DNA of 26,473 bases from Prevotellaceae bacterium UBA1075 (GTDB taxonomy: Bacteria; Bacteroidota; Bacteroidia; Bacteroidales; Bacteroidaceae), in assembly GCA_002316015.1 (NCBI GenBank), contig DCCS01000023.1, forward strand, positions 100,649 to 127,121, in the 5' to 3' direction. Of the stretch, positions 1 to 8,856 are shown in pieces; position 1 is the first letter of the stretch; each line of letters starts with the position of its first letter. The notes beneath the pieces are model-generated. The model made no database searches, was not told the DNA's origin, and saw nothing but the letters and a program-made list of their open reading frames with translations. The position numbers were made by a program, and so were the translations under genes.

Positions 1-30
1 CGCGGGCTTGCGTGCTTTCCTGCGCAGGGG

Positions 31-750
31 CTACCCCTCCCCGCCCTTGGGGAAGGACACCCCGGAGGTTTCCGTCAGCCACTGCACCAGTTCGCGCTCT
101 GTGGTCATCACATAGCGGTACTGCTGCGCGCGGCTGGCATTGTAGGTGCTCTCGATGGCGCGCAGCACCTCATCGGTCTCGCCCTGTCGCAGATGGTCAA
201 GTGTACGCTCCGAGATGACCAGCACATCGGTGCTGTCATCGATGTAGGGGTTGGCGTAGATGCCCCGGTCGCCCAGCAGTTGGTACAACTGTTCCTGTGG
301 TGTCTCGGTGTCGGGGGCAATGTACAACTCGCGCATGTAGAGCGGGTTCATGCGTGCCGAGTAGTCCACCCGCGAACTCTGGTAATGCCTCAGGGTGAGG
401 TGCAGGTGCTTCTCTATCTGCTGTGGCACCCGGTACTCCTCCCACTGCCCTTGCTGTATGGCGTCCCAGTCAGGCTGCCTGAGCACGCGCGGATGGTAGC
501 CGTTGAAGGCCAGTGTGTCGAGGTAGTCGAGCTGGTCCTGGGGCGCCCCGCGCCCCACCAGCACATAGTGCACGTTGCGGCTCACGCGGGTCGAGGGCTT
601 GTAGTCGGCCCCCTGCTCACGCAGTTTGCGCTGCATGGTGGCGCTGCTCTGGGCAAAGGAGCCGAGCATGCACACCACACGCCCGGCCAGCGGTGACTGG
701 CTTTCCTGCGCGCTCTCGCCAAAGAGTTCTCCCTGCAATGCGTGTGCCAT
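31..750 (-). CDS. BRCT-domain protein
   Basis: This 239-residue cytoplasmic protein has no signal peptide or membrane segment. Residues about 22-95 read as a BRCT domain: a beta strand (GRVVCMLGSF), a helix with a run of polar residues, a strand ending in VHYVLVGRG, and the late Trp in QPDWDAI that is typical of the fold. Residues about 140-225 (LYIAPDTETPQEQLYQLLGD, then STDVLVIS) have a similar alternation and may be a second, diverged copy. BRCT domains bind partner proteins, phosphopeptides or DNA ends in replication and repair proteins such as ligase, but no catalytic domain is attached here, so its partner is unknown. It starts 24 bases after the stop of the lipoprotein upstream, with AAGGAGAGG in front of the ATG, so the two genes are probably co-transcribed. 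The large nuclease-helicase lies just beyond. The family call is fairly firm; the cellular role is not known. Confidence 0.8.
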   Translation of the reverse strand: MAHALQGELFGESAQESQSPLAGRVVCMLGSFAQSSATMQRKLREQGADYKPSTRVSRNVHYVLVGRGAPQDQLDYLDTLAFNGYHPRVLRQPDWDAIQQGQWEEYRVPQQIEKHLHLTLRHYQSSRVDYSARMNPLYMRELYIAPDTETPQEQLYQLLGDRGIYANPYIDDSTDVLVISERTLDHLRQGETDEVLRAIESTYNASRAQQYRYVMTTERELVQWLTETSGVSFPKGGEG

Positions 751-774
751 GGCCTGGTTTCCCTCTCCTTGCCG

Positions 775-1482
775 TCAGTCCTTGGCCTTGGGCTTCCCGT
801 ACTGGCGTATGGTGATTACGTTCTTCACCGTTCCGCTGGTCAGGACGGCCTTGGCCTCGCGTGCCAGCGTGTCGGGGTTCTGGTCCATGGTGAGCTTGAC
901 GCTGTGCTCTCCTGCGCTGCCCGAGGTTTTGCTCGCTGTCACCCACTGGCTGCCGCCGTCGGCACTCAGTTCCAGCGTCCAATCCTTCCGGGCTTTGAAG
1001 TAGATGGAGTCCAGGGTCACATTCGCGCTGTCGGCCAGGGTGAAGGTGACTTTTGTGGGCACGTTGGTGTTGCCGTAGTAACTCTTCACGCTGTACCTTG
1101 GATGTCTGATGTCAATGAAACCCAGTTGGATGTAGAGAGCGGCCGAGTTGTAGTACGAGGCCAGCTCGATGTGACCCACGCGCGTGCTGTCGGTGGTGTT
1201 CTCGTCAAACTCCACATAGTTTCGCAGCGTGTAGAGAGCCATCTCCTCCTTTATCTGCCCCTGTGTGTTGCCCTGGATGTGAATCCAGTCGAACGGGGTG
1301 GTCAGGCTCCAGTCATCGGATGTGCTGAAGATGATGGAGTCCTTTGTCTGGTCGGCATAAAGCAGGCCGTTGTAGGGATAGTCTATTCGTGTGGCATGGA
1401 AACTGCTGTCCTTGCTGCATGATGCCATTCCAAACAGAACCCCGGCCAGCAGAAGGGCTGAGGCGGCAAACTTCTTGTTCAT
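775..1482 (-). CDS. Lipoprotein with two BACON-like repeats
   Basis: This is a 235-residue surface or periplasmic lipoprotein. The ATG at 1482 gives a classical lipoprotein signal: MNKK, a hydrophobic stretch, then GMASC with the lipidated Cys. A frame extending upstream to 1515 would bury this signal and would start at or upstream of the transcription start predicted from the promoter at 1513-1543, so I chose 1482, which has AAGGAAA shortly upstream. Two segments share the BACON pattern (W-S/T-L, then DWI or QWV, then a Gly-rich turn, then an R-x-G/A strand ending in I-x-x-R/Q-Q): about residues 45-120 and 165-230. BACON domains in Bacteroidetes are usually accessories on glycan-active or mucin-binding surface proteins. 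No catalytic domain is visible. The gene has its own promoter and is followed by the BRCT gene. Confidence 0.8.
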   Translation of the reverse strand: MNKKFAASALLLAGVLFGMASCSKDSSFHATRIDYPYNGLLYADQTKDSIIFSTSDDWSLTTPFDWIHIQGNTQGQIKEEMALYTLRNYVEFDENTTDSTRVGHIELASYYNSAALYIQLGFIDIRHPRYSVKSYYGNTNVPTKVTFTLADSANVTLDSIYFKARKDWTLELSADGGSQWVTASKTSGSAGEHSVKLTMDQNPDTLAREAKAVLTSGTVKNVITIRQYGKPKAKD

Positions 1483-1512
1483 GTGTTGTTTCCTTGTTGG
1501 TAAATATGAGGA

Positions 1513-1543
1513 CAAAGGTAGGCAATTTGGCGAAGCCTGCCAA
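1513..1543 (-). promoter_or_regulatory. Bacteroidetes-type promoter for the lipoprotein-BRCT pair
   Basis: On the minus strand TTG (1541-1543) is followed after 20 bases by TACCTTTG (1513-1520), matching the Bacteroidetes -33/-7 consensus. The predicted start of transcription near 1509 leaves a leader of about 27 nt before the ATG at 1482. Confidence 0.7.
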
Positions 1544-1575
1544 GTGCCCGCCTGTTTTCTTCATCCTTTTTAACA

Positions 1576-4500
1576 TCAGCCTTCTTCCTGTGGCTGTGAA
1601 ATGTCCGCTGCGCCTGCGGGCATGCTGAAGTCGCCCTGGCAGAAGCGTGCCTCAGGCACTTGCAGGTAGCCGCCACGGGCGCGTACGAAGTCCATCAGCT
1701 GGCGGAATGTGGTGTTGCGCGCGAGCAGGTGCGGGTTGCCCACCAGGGTGAGCTGAAGGCGCGCGCGGGTCATGGCCACGTTGAGCTTGCGGTCTATCCA
1801 TGCCCCATCCTCCATGAAGGTGTTGCCGGCGAGGAAGTTGAGTTGCCAGTGTTGCTGGACGGTGAAACCATATATTATATAGTCCCTCTGGCTGCCCTGG
1901 AAACGCTCCACGGTGTCGATGCAGATGTCATGGAGCACGCTGATGCCATATTGGTCAACGGCATTGCGTATGGCGGAGATCTGGTTGCGGTAGGGCACGA
2001 TGACCCCTATGCTCCGCTCCACATCGAAGTGCTTGCCGCAGAGCAGGTAGGCCTGGTGTACGATGGCGGCTATCATGCGTGCCTCCACGTCATTGGTCTT
2101 GGTCGAGGTGGACAGGGCGGGAGGCTCGGAGCACACAAACGCCAGGCGGTGGCTGGTGAGCATGCGGGCGATTCCGTTGTTGGAGGGACAGGCGTGAGGC
2201 TGCCCTCTCTGGTGGGACAGGGGCACGGGCTGGAGCCAGCCCGCGTAGAAGGCCAGGCTGGGGAATTCGGCTATCTGTTCGTGCATGCGCCCCTGGCGGG
2301 TGAGCACGTACACGAAGCGCGGGTCGTAGCCGCTGGCTGTGCGGAACCGGGTGAGCAGTCGCTCAAAGAGGGAATTGCGGCAGTCGGTGAGTCCGATGGC
2401 GCGCAGTCCCTCGTCGGTAACGGCGGCCTCGCGGGCCGTCTGCTGCACCACGGCGGGCAGTTGCTTGTGGTCGCCGATGAGCACCACCTTGCCGATGGAG
2501 GGCTCACCGTGCGTCTGCATACTGAGCAGGCCGATGATGTGTGGCTCCAGTATCTGCGAGGCTTCATCCACGATGGCCAGCGCGAAATGCTTCAGGGTGA
2601 GCAGCCAGGGGCATGCGTTCAGCGAGGCGGTGGTGCCGCAGAACACCCGCGTGCCCGCCACGACACCGCGCACCTGGCAGGCTGTCCTGCAGTCCTGTAC
2701 CCTTGTGGCCAGCAGGTGCCGGCGGTAGAGCGGGGAGCAGGACAGTTCCGACCCGACGCGCAGGAAGTCGATGCCGTCCTCGGCCAGTTTGCCGCACATC
2801 TCGTCCACGGCTCGGTTGGTGTAGGAAAGCAGCAGGATATCCGTCCCCTCCTCCAGCAGTTGCTCCCTCACCAGGTTGAGCATCCCGAAGGAGGTCTTGC
2901 CTGTGCCAGGAGGCCCTATGATGAGAAACAGCTCCTGTGCCTGCCTGGCGCGCAAGACCAGGCTGTTGAAGTGGCCGTAGTCACCCTTGAGCGTCACGCC
3001 CGCATCGGTAAGTGGCTCTCTCTGTGAGAGCAGCAGGGCGCGTCGACCGGACGGTGCCGAGAGGAAACGGTGCAGCCCGGAGACAAGCGTGTCGGACGAG
3101 GAGTCGAACTGGTCGTGCTCGATGGCCCAGCACACGCCGGCTCCCCTGGCGAACACCTTGGGGTCGGTCTGTCCGTTGCGCAGTGCCAGGCGTATGCCCC
3201 CGGTGGTGATGTCCTCGATGCTGGCACGGCACACCATCTGCGCGCATGCCCTTGGCTCTGTGCCTTCCTTGTAGGGGTAGAGCAGCACGATGTCGCCACG
3301 GCGGAAGTTTGTGCTGTCGGTGCCGGCCTGCTTGGGCAAGCAGGCTGTGAGTCTTGTCACCGCGTGGTCTTCCATCTGGAAGTCCTTGAGCGCAAGCCCT
3401 TCGTAGATGCTTCCTGCCGTCCGCTTCTCCTCCAGGGACGAGAGCCATTTGGCCGCGAAGCCTGAGTCCTCCTTGGTCTTGCTGCCTACCTTGGCCAGCA
3501 GTTTCTCTTTCGCCAGGAACTGCATGAAGCGCAGGTAGTAGGCGCGCTCCAGTGGCGTGGCCGTATGGATGGGCATGAGCAGGCGTTCCAGTTCGGGGCG
3601 GGTGTACATCGTCCACAGTTTGCCGCCCGTGTGCTTGCGGTTGAGACTGTCGGGGGTGAGCGTCGAGAGGAACCCGTAGCCCTCGTGGGCGTGGTGTATG
3701 TCGCACCATGCGAGCAGGTTTCTCATGCGTATGGCGCGCAGCATCAGCGCGGGCATCTGCCCGACGGACACCAGTCCCCGCTTGTAGCGGGAGTAGAGCA
3801 GCAGGATGTGCCTCAGGCTCGCGGAGTGCATCTGGAACTCGTACACCAGCAGCGCGCGGTACAGGATGAGCTGCACCAGGTGCTTCTCCTGTGGCTTGGG
3901 CACGTTGGGGTCATATCCGGGAGCCGACTGCGGCACGAAGTCCCCCTTGCCCGACTTCTGCTCGATGATGACTGCCTCGCCCCTGCTGGTGTGCAGGAAG
4001 TCCATTCGCCCCTGTATGCCCAGCACCTCGCTGAAGAATGTGGGTTCCAGCGTGACGTGCCGCGTGTCGTATTCCCTGATGCTCTCCTTCAGGTCATGCC
4101 CTACCAGTTGCCTGATGTTGGCCTGCTGCGCGCGCGCGTTCTCGCAGAAGGCCTCGGTCTGCTGGCGGCTCTGCAGTCCCTCGCAGGCCAGCATCTCCAG
4201 CGCGTGGCGCTGGAAGAAACGGGTCACGCTCTCGGCAAAGGGAGTCTCCCTGCCGTGAACCGTGTCGTCCAGGAACTGTCCTGTGAGGTTTCCCAGGAGT
4301 ATGTGCTCGGTGTTGGGCTGTGGCTTCAGGCGGTTGACGAGGCTCACGTAGGGCGACTCGGCATAGGTCTCGAAGCAGGATGCCACCGTGGTCACGTTCA
4401 CCAGGTAGTCGGGCTCGTAGATGATGAGCTCGGGCATGCACAGGCTGTCCTGCATGCGCACACGCACCAGGTTGACCTGGGCTCCAGGGGTGAGAATCTG

Positions 4501-5166
4501 CCCCAGATAACTCCAGTCGCCCTGCCCGTCACGGGTGAGAAAGGTGTTTCGCTCGTCGTAGCACACGCTCAGCTGCTCGCCGTGCTGCTCCTCCCTGACC
4601 GTGATGATGTGCTTGTCCAGGCTTTGCACGATGCCCCGGACGAGGTGCAGGTCGTAGCCCTTCCAGCGGTCTTGCGGCGCCTTGCGGGGGAAGTGTGACT
4701 GCAGGCCGGGCGGGACAGGCGCGCCGCTGGTGAGCATGACCAGCGTGGCGGCTGCCTGCAGGTGCTGCGGGAGGTCCTCGCGCAGCTGGGCGGCCGGTGG
4801 CTCGTGCTCTGCCCCCATCCTGCGCAGGGCCTTGCGCGTGAGATGGAGCAGCGCGGCCTCTTCGCCGGTGACACCGCGTTGCTTGATGAGGTAGTCCAGT
4901 TTGGAGAACATGCCCGTGAAGGTGAGCGGGGCATGTGACACGTATTGCTCGATGGCCTGGCGGAACACCTCGCCGATGATGAGCATGCTCTGCCGTGTCT
5001 CAAGTTTGTCCGACAGGCTTTCGGCAAGCCTCCGGTAGAATTGCCCGGGCGGGCATTCCTCCTGTGGCATGGCTGTCCCGGTGGCGCGTGCGGATGCCGT
5101 GTGCTCCTCCTGCCGCGTGTCTGTGCCTGCTGTGGTGGTGTCTTGCGGGTTGTCGGATGGCCTCAT
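1576..5166 (-). CDS. Dna2/RecB-like nuclease fused to SF1 helicase
   Basis: This 1196-residue cytoplasmic protein joins a nuclease and a superfamily 1 helicase. A PD-(D/E)XK nuclease of the RecB/Cas4/Dna2 type is seen at residues about 365-440: GRMD (Asp389), IEQKSG (Glu402, Lys404) and the QxxxY motif (Gln432-Tyr436). The helicase follows: Walker A GPPGTGKT at 751-758, Walker B VDEAS at 866-870, motif III GDHKQLP at 898-904, ERFQGSQRD near 1087, and AMTRAR with its arginine finger near 1131-1136. The order nuclease then helicase is that of Dna2, which resects or trims DNA ends. I do not find the cysteine set that holds the 4Fe-4S cluster in Dna2, AddB and Cas4. Residues 1-330 match nothing I recognise. 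The N-terminal ~35 residues are low in complexity, so an internal Met at residue 33 is an alternative start. Its likely job is DNA repair; anti-phage defence is possible, but no partner defence gene is present. Confidence 0.85.
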   Translation of the reverse strand: MRPSDNPQDTTTAGTDTRQEEHTASARATGTAMPQEECPPGQFYRRLAESLSDKLETRQSMLIIGEVFRQAIEQYVSHAPLTFTGMFSKLDYLIKQRGVTGEEAALLHLTRKALRRMGAEHEPPAAQLREDLPQHLQAAATLVMLTSGAPVPPGLQSHFPRKAPQDRWKGYDLHLVRGIVQSLDKHIITVREEQHGEQLSVCYDERNTFLTRDGQGDWSYLGQILTPGAQVNLVRVRMQDSLCMPELIIYEPDYLVNVTTVASCFETYAESPYVSLVNRLKPQPNTEHILLGNLTGQFLDDTVHGRETPFAESVTRFFQRHALEMLACEGLQSRQQTEAFCENARAQQANIRQLVGHDLKESIREYDTRHVTLEPTFFSEVLGIQGRMDFLHTSRGEAVIIEQKSGKGDFVPQSAPGYDPNVPKPQEKHLVQLILYRALLVYEFQMHSASLRHILLLYSRYKRGLVSVGQMPALMLRAIRMRNLLAWCDIHHAHEGYGFLSTLTPDSLNRKHTGGKLWTMYTRPELERLLMPIHTATPLERAYYLRFMQFLAKEKLLAKVGSKTKEDSGFAAKWLSSLEEKRTAGSIYEGLALKDFQMEDHAVTRLTACLPKQAGTDSTNFRRGDIVLLYPYKEGTEPRACAQMVCRASIEDITTGGIRLALRNGQTDPKVFARGAGVCWAIEHDQFDSSSDTLVSGLHRFLSAPSGRRALLLSQREPLTDAGVTLKGDYGHFNSLVLRARQAQELFLIIGPPGTGKTSFGMLNLVREQLLEEGTDILLLSYTNRAVDEMCGKLAEDGIDFLRVGSELSCSPLYRRHLLATRVQDCRTACQVRGVVAGTRVFCGTTASLNACPWLLTLKHFALAIVDEASQILEPHIIGLLSMQTHGEPSIGKVVLIGDHKQLPAVVQQTAREAAVTDEGLRAIGLTDCRNSLFERLLTRFRTASGYDPRFVYVLTRQGRMHEQIAEFPSLAFYAGWLQPVPLSHQRGQPHACPSNNGIARMLTSHRLAFVCSEPPALSTSTKTNDVEARMIAAIVHQAYLLCGKHFDVERSIGVIVPYRNQISAIRNAVDQYGISVLHDICIDTVERFQGSQRDYIIYGFTVQQHWQLNFLAGNTFMEDGAWIDRKLNVAMTRARLQLTLVGNPHLLARNTTFRQLMDFVRARGGYLQVPEARFCQGDFSMPAGAADISQPQEEG

Positions 5167-5274
5167 GCAGCGGTTGTTTTTTTGTCTTTGATGTGTGTTC
5201 CCATAGGGTCTGGGGCGGTGGGTGGCGGCACCCGCCAGAGCCTCACGCCGGTGGGTGGGGCCATGTGCGGCCTT

Positions 5275-8154
5275 TCAGTACCAGTCCACATTGCTGCTGT
5301 AGGAACTCTGCTTCTTCCACTTGAGGGCGTCGGCAAGTGTCCCCGCCTTGCAGGCGAAGGTGAAGTTGTAGCTTGTGTAGGGCGATATCACCACGCTGCA
5401 CGACATCTGGAAGCAGTGCAGGTCGCGCGAGAGCGAGGCTGTGGTCATGCTCAGTTTGTGCATGTTGAAGTCATAGCCCGAGGAGAAGTTCACGTTCCAT
5501 CCCTCCGAGATGCGTATGTTGCCCGAGAAGTTCAGCGTGTGGGTGAGCTTGTAGGGGTAGCGCATGCGCCTGTCGTTGAAGCGTCCCCGCGTGTTCTCGC
5601 GCAGTGTCACTCCATAGCTCACATTGAAGCTCCAGGGCAGCGAGAACTTGAGGTATCCGTCCTCGTCCACGTCTCCGCTGGCTTCGCCCTTGGCCCCGGT
5701 CTGGCCTTTCTTGCGGTCGGGGTCCACGTTCTGCATGGTTGGGTCGGTCTCCTCGTCCTCGTCGGTCTCCTCGTCCTCGTCACTGTCCCCGGTGACGGTG
5801 CGGCCCTTCTTGCCGAAGAGCTTGCGGAATGTCTCGTTGCTAATCGAGTATGAGAAGTTCTGCGATGTCCCCTGGAACCGCCCGAAGCGTCCCCTTGACC
5901 ACTCGGTGTGGTCGCCCACATACACGCGCCCGTTCTCGTCTTTCTCATAGGCGTAGGTGGCAAAGACGGCGTTCATCGAGTATGTGTATTTCTTCGTGAT
6001 CTTGATGCGCGCCCGCAGGTTGAGGTCGCTCCAGGGCCGCGTCTTGGCCGCCATGTTGTAACTGAGCGATCCTCCGAGTTCGTCGATGAGGCTTATCTTG
6101 CGGTATCCCGTGGAGTCCTTGTCGCTGCGCACCTTCATCTCCACATTGTTGGCCACGTCCATCGTCACGCTTCCCGTCATGCCGCTGCCCACCGTCCCGT
6201 ACATCATGCCGCTGAAGGGCGAGTAACTCACGGTGGACACATTGCCGTTGGCGTCGGTCTTGACGTATGAGTCGTAGAAGCCATAGCGCTGCTGGCTGAA
6301 GTCGGGGGCGTAACTGAAACTCACGGAGGGGGTGAACACGTGCCGGATGGCCTGTATCTTCTTGCCCCCAAACCAGGGAAGGGGGTGGTACATGCCGTAG
6401 AGCTTGGTGTTGGCGCTCACCGACATGTTGTAGTTGTACACGTTGTAGAAGCCATACACTGTGTCGCGCTGCACGGCCTGGCGGCCTGTGTCCCACGACT
6501 GCATCACCTTGTGGGTGTACATGCGGTCGGTGAAGGAGAAACTGGGAGTGACGTTGATGTAGTTGAGCACCGAGAAGGACGCGCTTATGGGCACCTGGTG
6601 CCGCATGCCGTTGCGCCAGTCCCTGACCAGGCTGCTGTGGAGGAGCTTGTCCTCCTTGGTGTTGATGCTGTTGGCCAGTGTGCCTGTATAGCTCATCGCG
6701 ATTTTCTCGTACCAGCGTTCCTTGCCGGCGGCTTTCTTGCGCTTGAAGGGATTGAAGCGGCTCTGGGAGATGTTGAGCGTGGGGAGCGTCACGGAGATGC
6801 TGCTGTCGCGCATGTTCTGGCTGAGGTTGAAGGTGCCGCTCAGCGTGAGCCCCACCTTGCTGAAGGTCTTGCTGTACGACACACTGCTGGTGCGCGTGCT
6901 CTGCGTGTAGCTCTCGGGGTTGTACATGCTGGTGAGGTTGTTGCGCTCATAACTGCTTGTGGCAAAGTTCACGCTGGCCGAGAATGACTGCGTGGGGTTG
7001 GCCTTGCTGTCCTGCCTGTGGCTCCAGGTCACCTTGAAGCTCTTGCTCACGCTGTAGTCCGGCATGTTCTTCTCGCCCTCCTTGGTGTTCTGGTAGCTGA
7101 AGTAGAAGTTGCCGCTGAAGCGGTACCGCTTCTTGTAGTTGGTCTGTGCCGAGAGCCCCCACGAGCCTTTGGTGTAGAACTCGCCCAGCACCTTCAGGTC
7201 CACCTTGTCGTTGATGGCAAAGTAATATCCGCCGTCGCGCAGGTAGAAGCCGCGCGTTGACTCGTCGCCATAAGTGGGCATGATGAAGCCGCTGTGGTAC
7301 TTGCTGCTGAAGGGGAAGAAGCCGTAGGGGATGGCCAGGGGCAGGGGCACGTCCTCGACCACCAGGTAGGCGGGGCCGAAGATGACGTTCTTGCCGGGGT
7401 GCATCTTCGCGCGTGTCAGGTTGAGGTAGAAGTGCGGGTGCTCGGCGTCACAGGTAGTGTATTTGCCGTGCTGCACATACATCACGCCACTGCTGTCGCG
7501 CTTGCCTTCCTGGCTCTGCATGAATCCCTCGCCCTCTTGCGTATATACGTTGGATATGAAGGCTTTGCGTGTCTTGAAATTGTAACTGATGCGGTCGGGC
7601 TCATACTCGTCCTCGCCCTGCTTGAACAGCGGCTTTCCCTGCACGGCCCCCGTGCTGTCGGGACGGCCCGAAGCGTGTACCAGGCTGCTGTCCAGGCTCA
7701 GGCTGATGTCGTCGGCCGTCAGCTGCAGGTTCTGGTAGTTGACTTGGCTGGAACCATAGAGGTGCGCGCGCGACTTCCCGTAGTCAAATGTGATGGAGTC
7801 CTTGGCCGAGTAGGTCACGGGGTCGTCCAGTGACGACTTGCTCTTCCTGGCGGTGTCCTTCTCCAGCGAGTCGCGCAGCGTGGTGTCGGGTATGATGGTG
7901 TAGGCATGCAGGGGGAGGCTGTCGGCATGTGCCTTCTGTGCCGTGGAGTCGTCCTGCCGTGGCAGGCTGGCGTTGGGAACAGCCTTCCGCGCGGACACGG
8001 AATCCAGCCTCCCCGGCATGGTGTCGCGCGGGGGCGGTGCGGTCAGTGTGTCTGCGGCGCGTGGCTCTGTCGGCATTATCCCTGTCACAGAGGCAGAGAC
8101 CATGGGGAGCAGGGCACACAAGGCGATGGCCAGCGCCAGTATTCTTGTCTTCAA
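5275..8154 (-). CDS. lptD: LPS assembly outer-membrane protein LptD
   Basis: This 959-residue outer-membrane protein is the Bacteroidetes form of LptD/OstA, which places lipopolysaccharide in the outer leaflet. An N-terminal signal peptide (KTRILALAIALCALLP then MVSAS) is followed by a Ser/Thr/Asp-rich linker. Next comes an OstA-like segment (DSITFDYGKSRAHLYGSSQV, then LTADDISL) and a large C-terminal barrel full of alternating aromatic strands that ends in a strand with terminal WY. I place the start at the TTG at 8154. No ATG or GTG gives a proper signal peptide, the frame upstream reads through the promoter, and the predicted transcript begins only about 20 nt before this codon. Residues 793-804 are an acidic repeat (DEDEETDEDEET) in a presumed extracellular loop. 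The gene is monocistronic or weakly linked to the helicase 108 bases downstream. Family assignment is firm; the exact start is moderately sure. Confidence 0.85.
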   Translation of the reverse strand: MKTRILALAIALCALLPMVSASVTGIMPTEPRAADTLTAPPPRDTMPGRLDSVSARKAVPNASLPRQDDSTAQKAHADSLPLHAYTIIPDTTLRDSLEKDTARKSKSSLDDPVTYSAKDSITFDYGKSRAHLYGSSQVNYQNLQLTADDISLSLDSSLVHASGRPDSTGAVQGKPLFKQGEDEYEPDRISYNFKTRKAFISNVYTQEGEGFMQSQEGKRDSSGVMYVQHGKYTTCDAEHPHFYLNLTRAKMHPGKNVIFGPAYLVVEDVPLPLAIPYGFFPFSSKYHSGFIMPTYGDESTRGFYLRDGGYYFAINDKVDLKVLGEFYTKGSWGLSAQTNYKKRYRFSGNFYFSYQNTKEGEKNMPDYSVSKSFKVTWSHRQDSKANPTQSFSASVNFATSSYERNNLTSMYNPESYTQSTRTSSVSYSKTFSKVGLTLSGTFNLSQNMRDSSISVTLPTLNISQSRFNPFKRKKAAGKERWYEKIAMSYTGTLANSINTKEDKLLHSSLVRDWRNGMRHQVPISASFSVLNYINVTPSFSFTDRMYTHKVMQSWDTGRQAVQRDTVYGFYNVYNYNMSVSANTKLYGMYHPLPWFGGKKIQAIRHVFTPSVSFSYAPDFSQQRYGFYDSYVKTDANGNVSTVSYSPFSGMMYGTVGSGMTGSVTMDVANNVEMKVRSDKDSTGYRKISLIDELGGSLSYNMAAKTRPWSDLNLRARIKITKKYTYSMNAVFATYAYEKDENGRVYVGDHTEWSRGRFGRFQGTSQNFSYSISNETFRKLFGKKGRTVTGDSDEDEETDEDEETDPTMQNVDPDRKKGQTGAKGEASGDVDEDGYLKFSLPWSFNVSYGVTLRENTRGRFNDRRMRYPYKLTHTLNFSGNIRISEGWNVNFSSGYDFNMHKLSMTTASLSRDLHCFQMSCSVVISPYTSYNFTFACKAGTLADALKWKKQSSYSSNVDWY
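5743..5778. repeat. Two tandem 18-bp copies inside lptD
   Basis: Two perfect copies of GTCGGTCTCCTCGTCCTC stand head to tail (5743-5760 and 5761-5778). Because the unit is a multiple of three the frame is kept, and it encodes the acidic DEDEET repeat of LptD. Slippage here would change loop length without breaking the protein. Confidence 0.9.
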
Positions 8155-8177
8155 AATGTGCTTTCTCGAACAGTGTG

Positions 8178-8185
8178 CAAAAGTA
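8178..8185 (-). promoter_or_regulatory. lptD promoter, -7 box
   Basis: TACTTTTG on the minus strand fits TAnnTTTG. Upstream, at the -33 distance, there is a run of eight T rather than a clear TTG. The predicted start of transcription, near 8174, supports the TTG start of lptD at 8154. Confidence 0.55.
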
Positions 8186-8312
8186 CGAAAATCGTCTGGA
8201 AAAAAAACTGCTTTGGCCTCTGTTTTATGCTTTTTCAGAAGGGGAAGCGGCTTGCGGCGGGGCATTCGCAACCATGTGCCGCCTCCGGCACGGGTGCCTC
8301 CCTGGTGTGGCA

Positions 8313-8852
8313 CTATCCGAACATGCTCTGCCAACGCTCCATCTTGGCGGTACACTCCGGCCCGAATTTCCAAAGGCTCCGCACGGCCTCGTCAAAGGTC
8401 TTCTCGTGGTCGGGGTGGCTCTTGCTGAAGAATTTGTCGGCATAGCACACCACCTGCTCCTCCAGGGTCTCGGGCACATAGTCGGCCAGGGGCAGGGGCA
8501 GTTTCTGACGCTCTATCTCCTCGCGCGTGATGCCTGTGCCTGTGTGCCTCTCGGCCACCCTGGCGTGCCTGGGCAGCCCCTCCCGGCGCAGGATCATTCC
8601 GCCGAGCAGTCCGTGCCGTATGTATGGCTCTGAGCCGTGGCAGTATATTCCCGGCGCGTCAACCAGCACAATGCCGATGTCGTGCAGCATGGCGGCCTCT
8701 TCCAGGAACTTGCGGTCAAGGTGCAACTCGGGGTGGCGGTCGGCTATCGCCAGGGCTTTCCCGGCCACGTCCCTGCTGTGGCGCAGGAGCAGTTGCTCCA
8801 GTTTGCTGTTGTCCGCACAGTGGCGGTGTATAATCTCCAATGTGTCTGTCAT
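8313..8852 (-). CDS. HD-domain hydrolase
   Basis: This is a 179-residue cytoplasmic metal-dependent phosphohydrolase of the HD superfamily. The metal ligands are visible in order: His25 (LLLRHSRDVA), His57-Asp58 (AAMLHDIGI), His80 (YIRHGLLGG) and His103 (ERHTGTG). The single-domain size and the small C-terminal helical part (VVCYADKFFSKSHP) match stand-alone bacterial HD proteins thought to act on nucleotides or phosphate esters. The substrate cannot be told from sequence. The ATG at 8852 puts the first helix at the expected place, and an upstream extension would run through the promoter and terminator into the tRNA. Only four bases separate the -7 box from this ATG, so the message may have almost no leader. 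The tRNA-His terminator lies just upstream; lptD begins 158 bases downstream with its own promoter. Confidence 0.85.
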   Translation of the reverse strand: MTDTLEIIHRHCADNSKLEQLLLRHSRDVAGKALAIADRHPELHLDRKFLEEAAMLHDIGIVLVDAPGIYCHGSEPYIRHGLLGGMILRREGLPRHARVAERHTGTGITREEIERQKLPLPLADYVPETLEEQVVCYADKFFSKSHPDHEKTFDEAVRSLWKFGPECTAKMERWQSMFG

Positions 8853-8856
8853 TCCA

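Noticed and set aside
1660..4698. Long plus-strand open frames opposite the nuclease-helicase (1660-3027 and 3565-4698).
   Set aside because: They are antisense shadows; the minus-strand product has complete catalytic motifs throughout.
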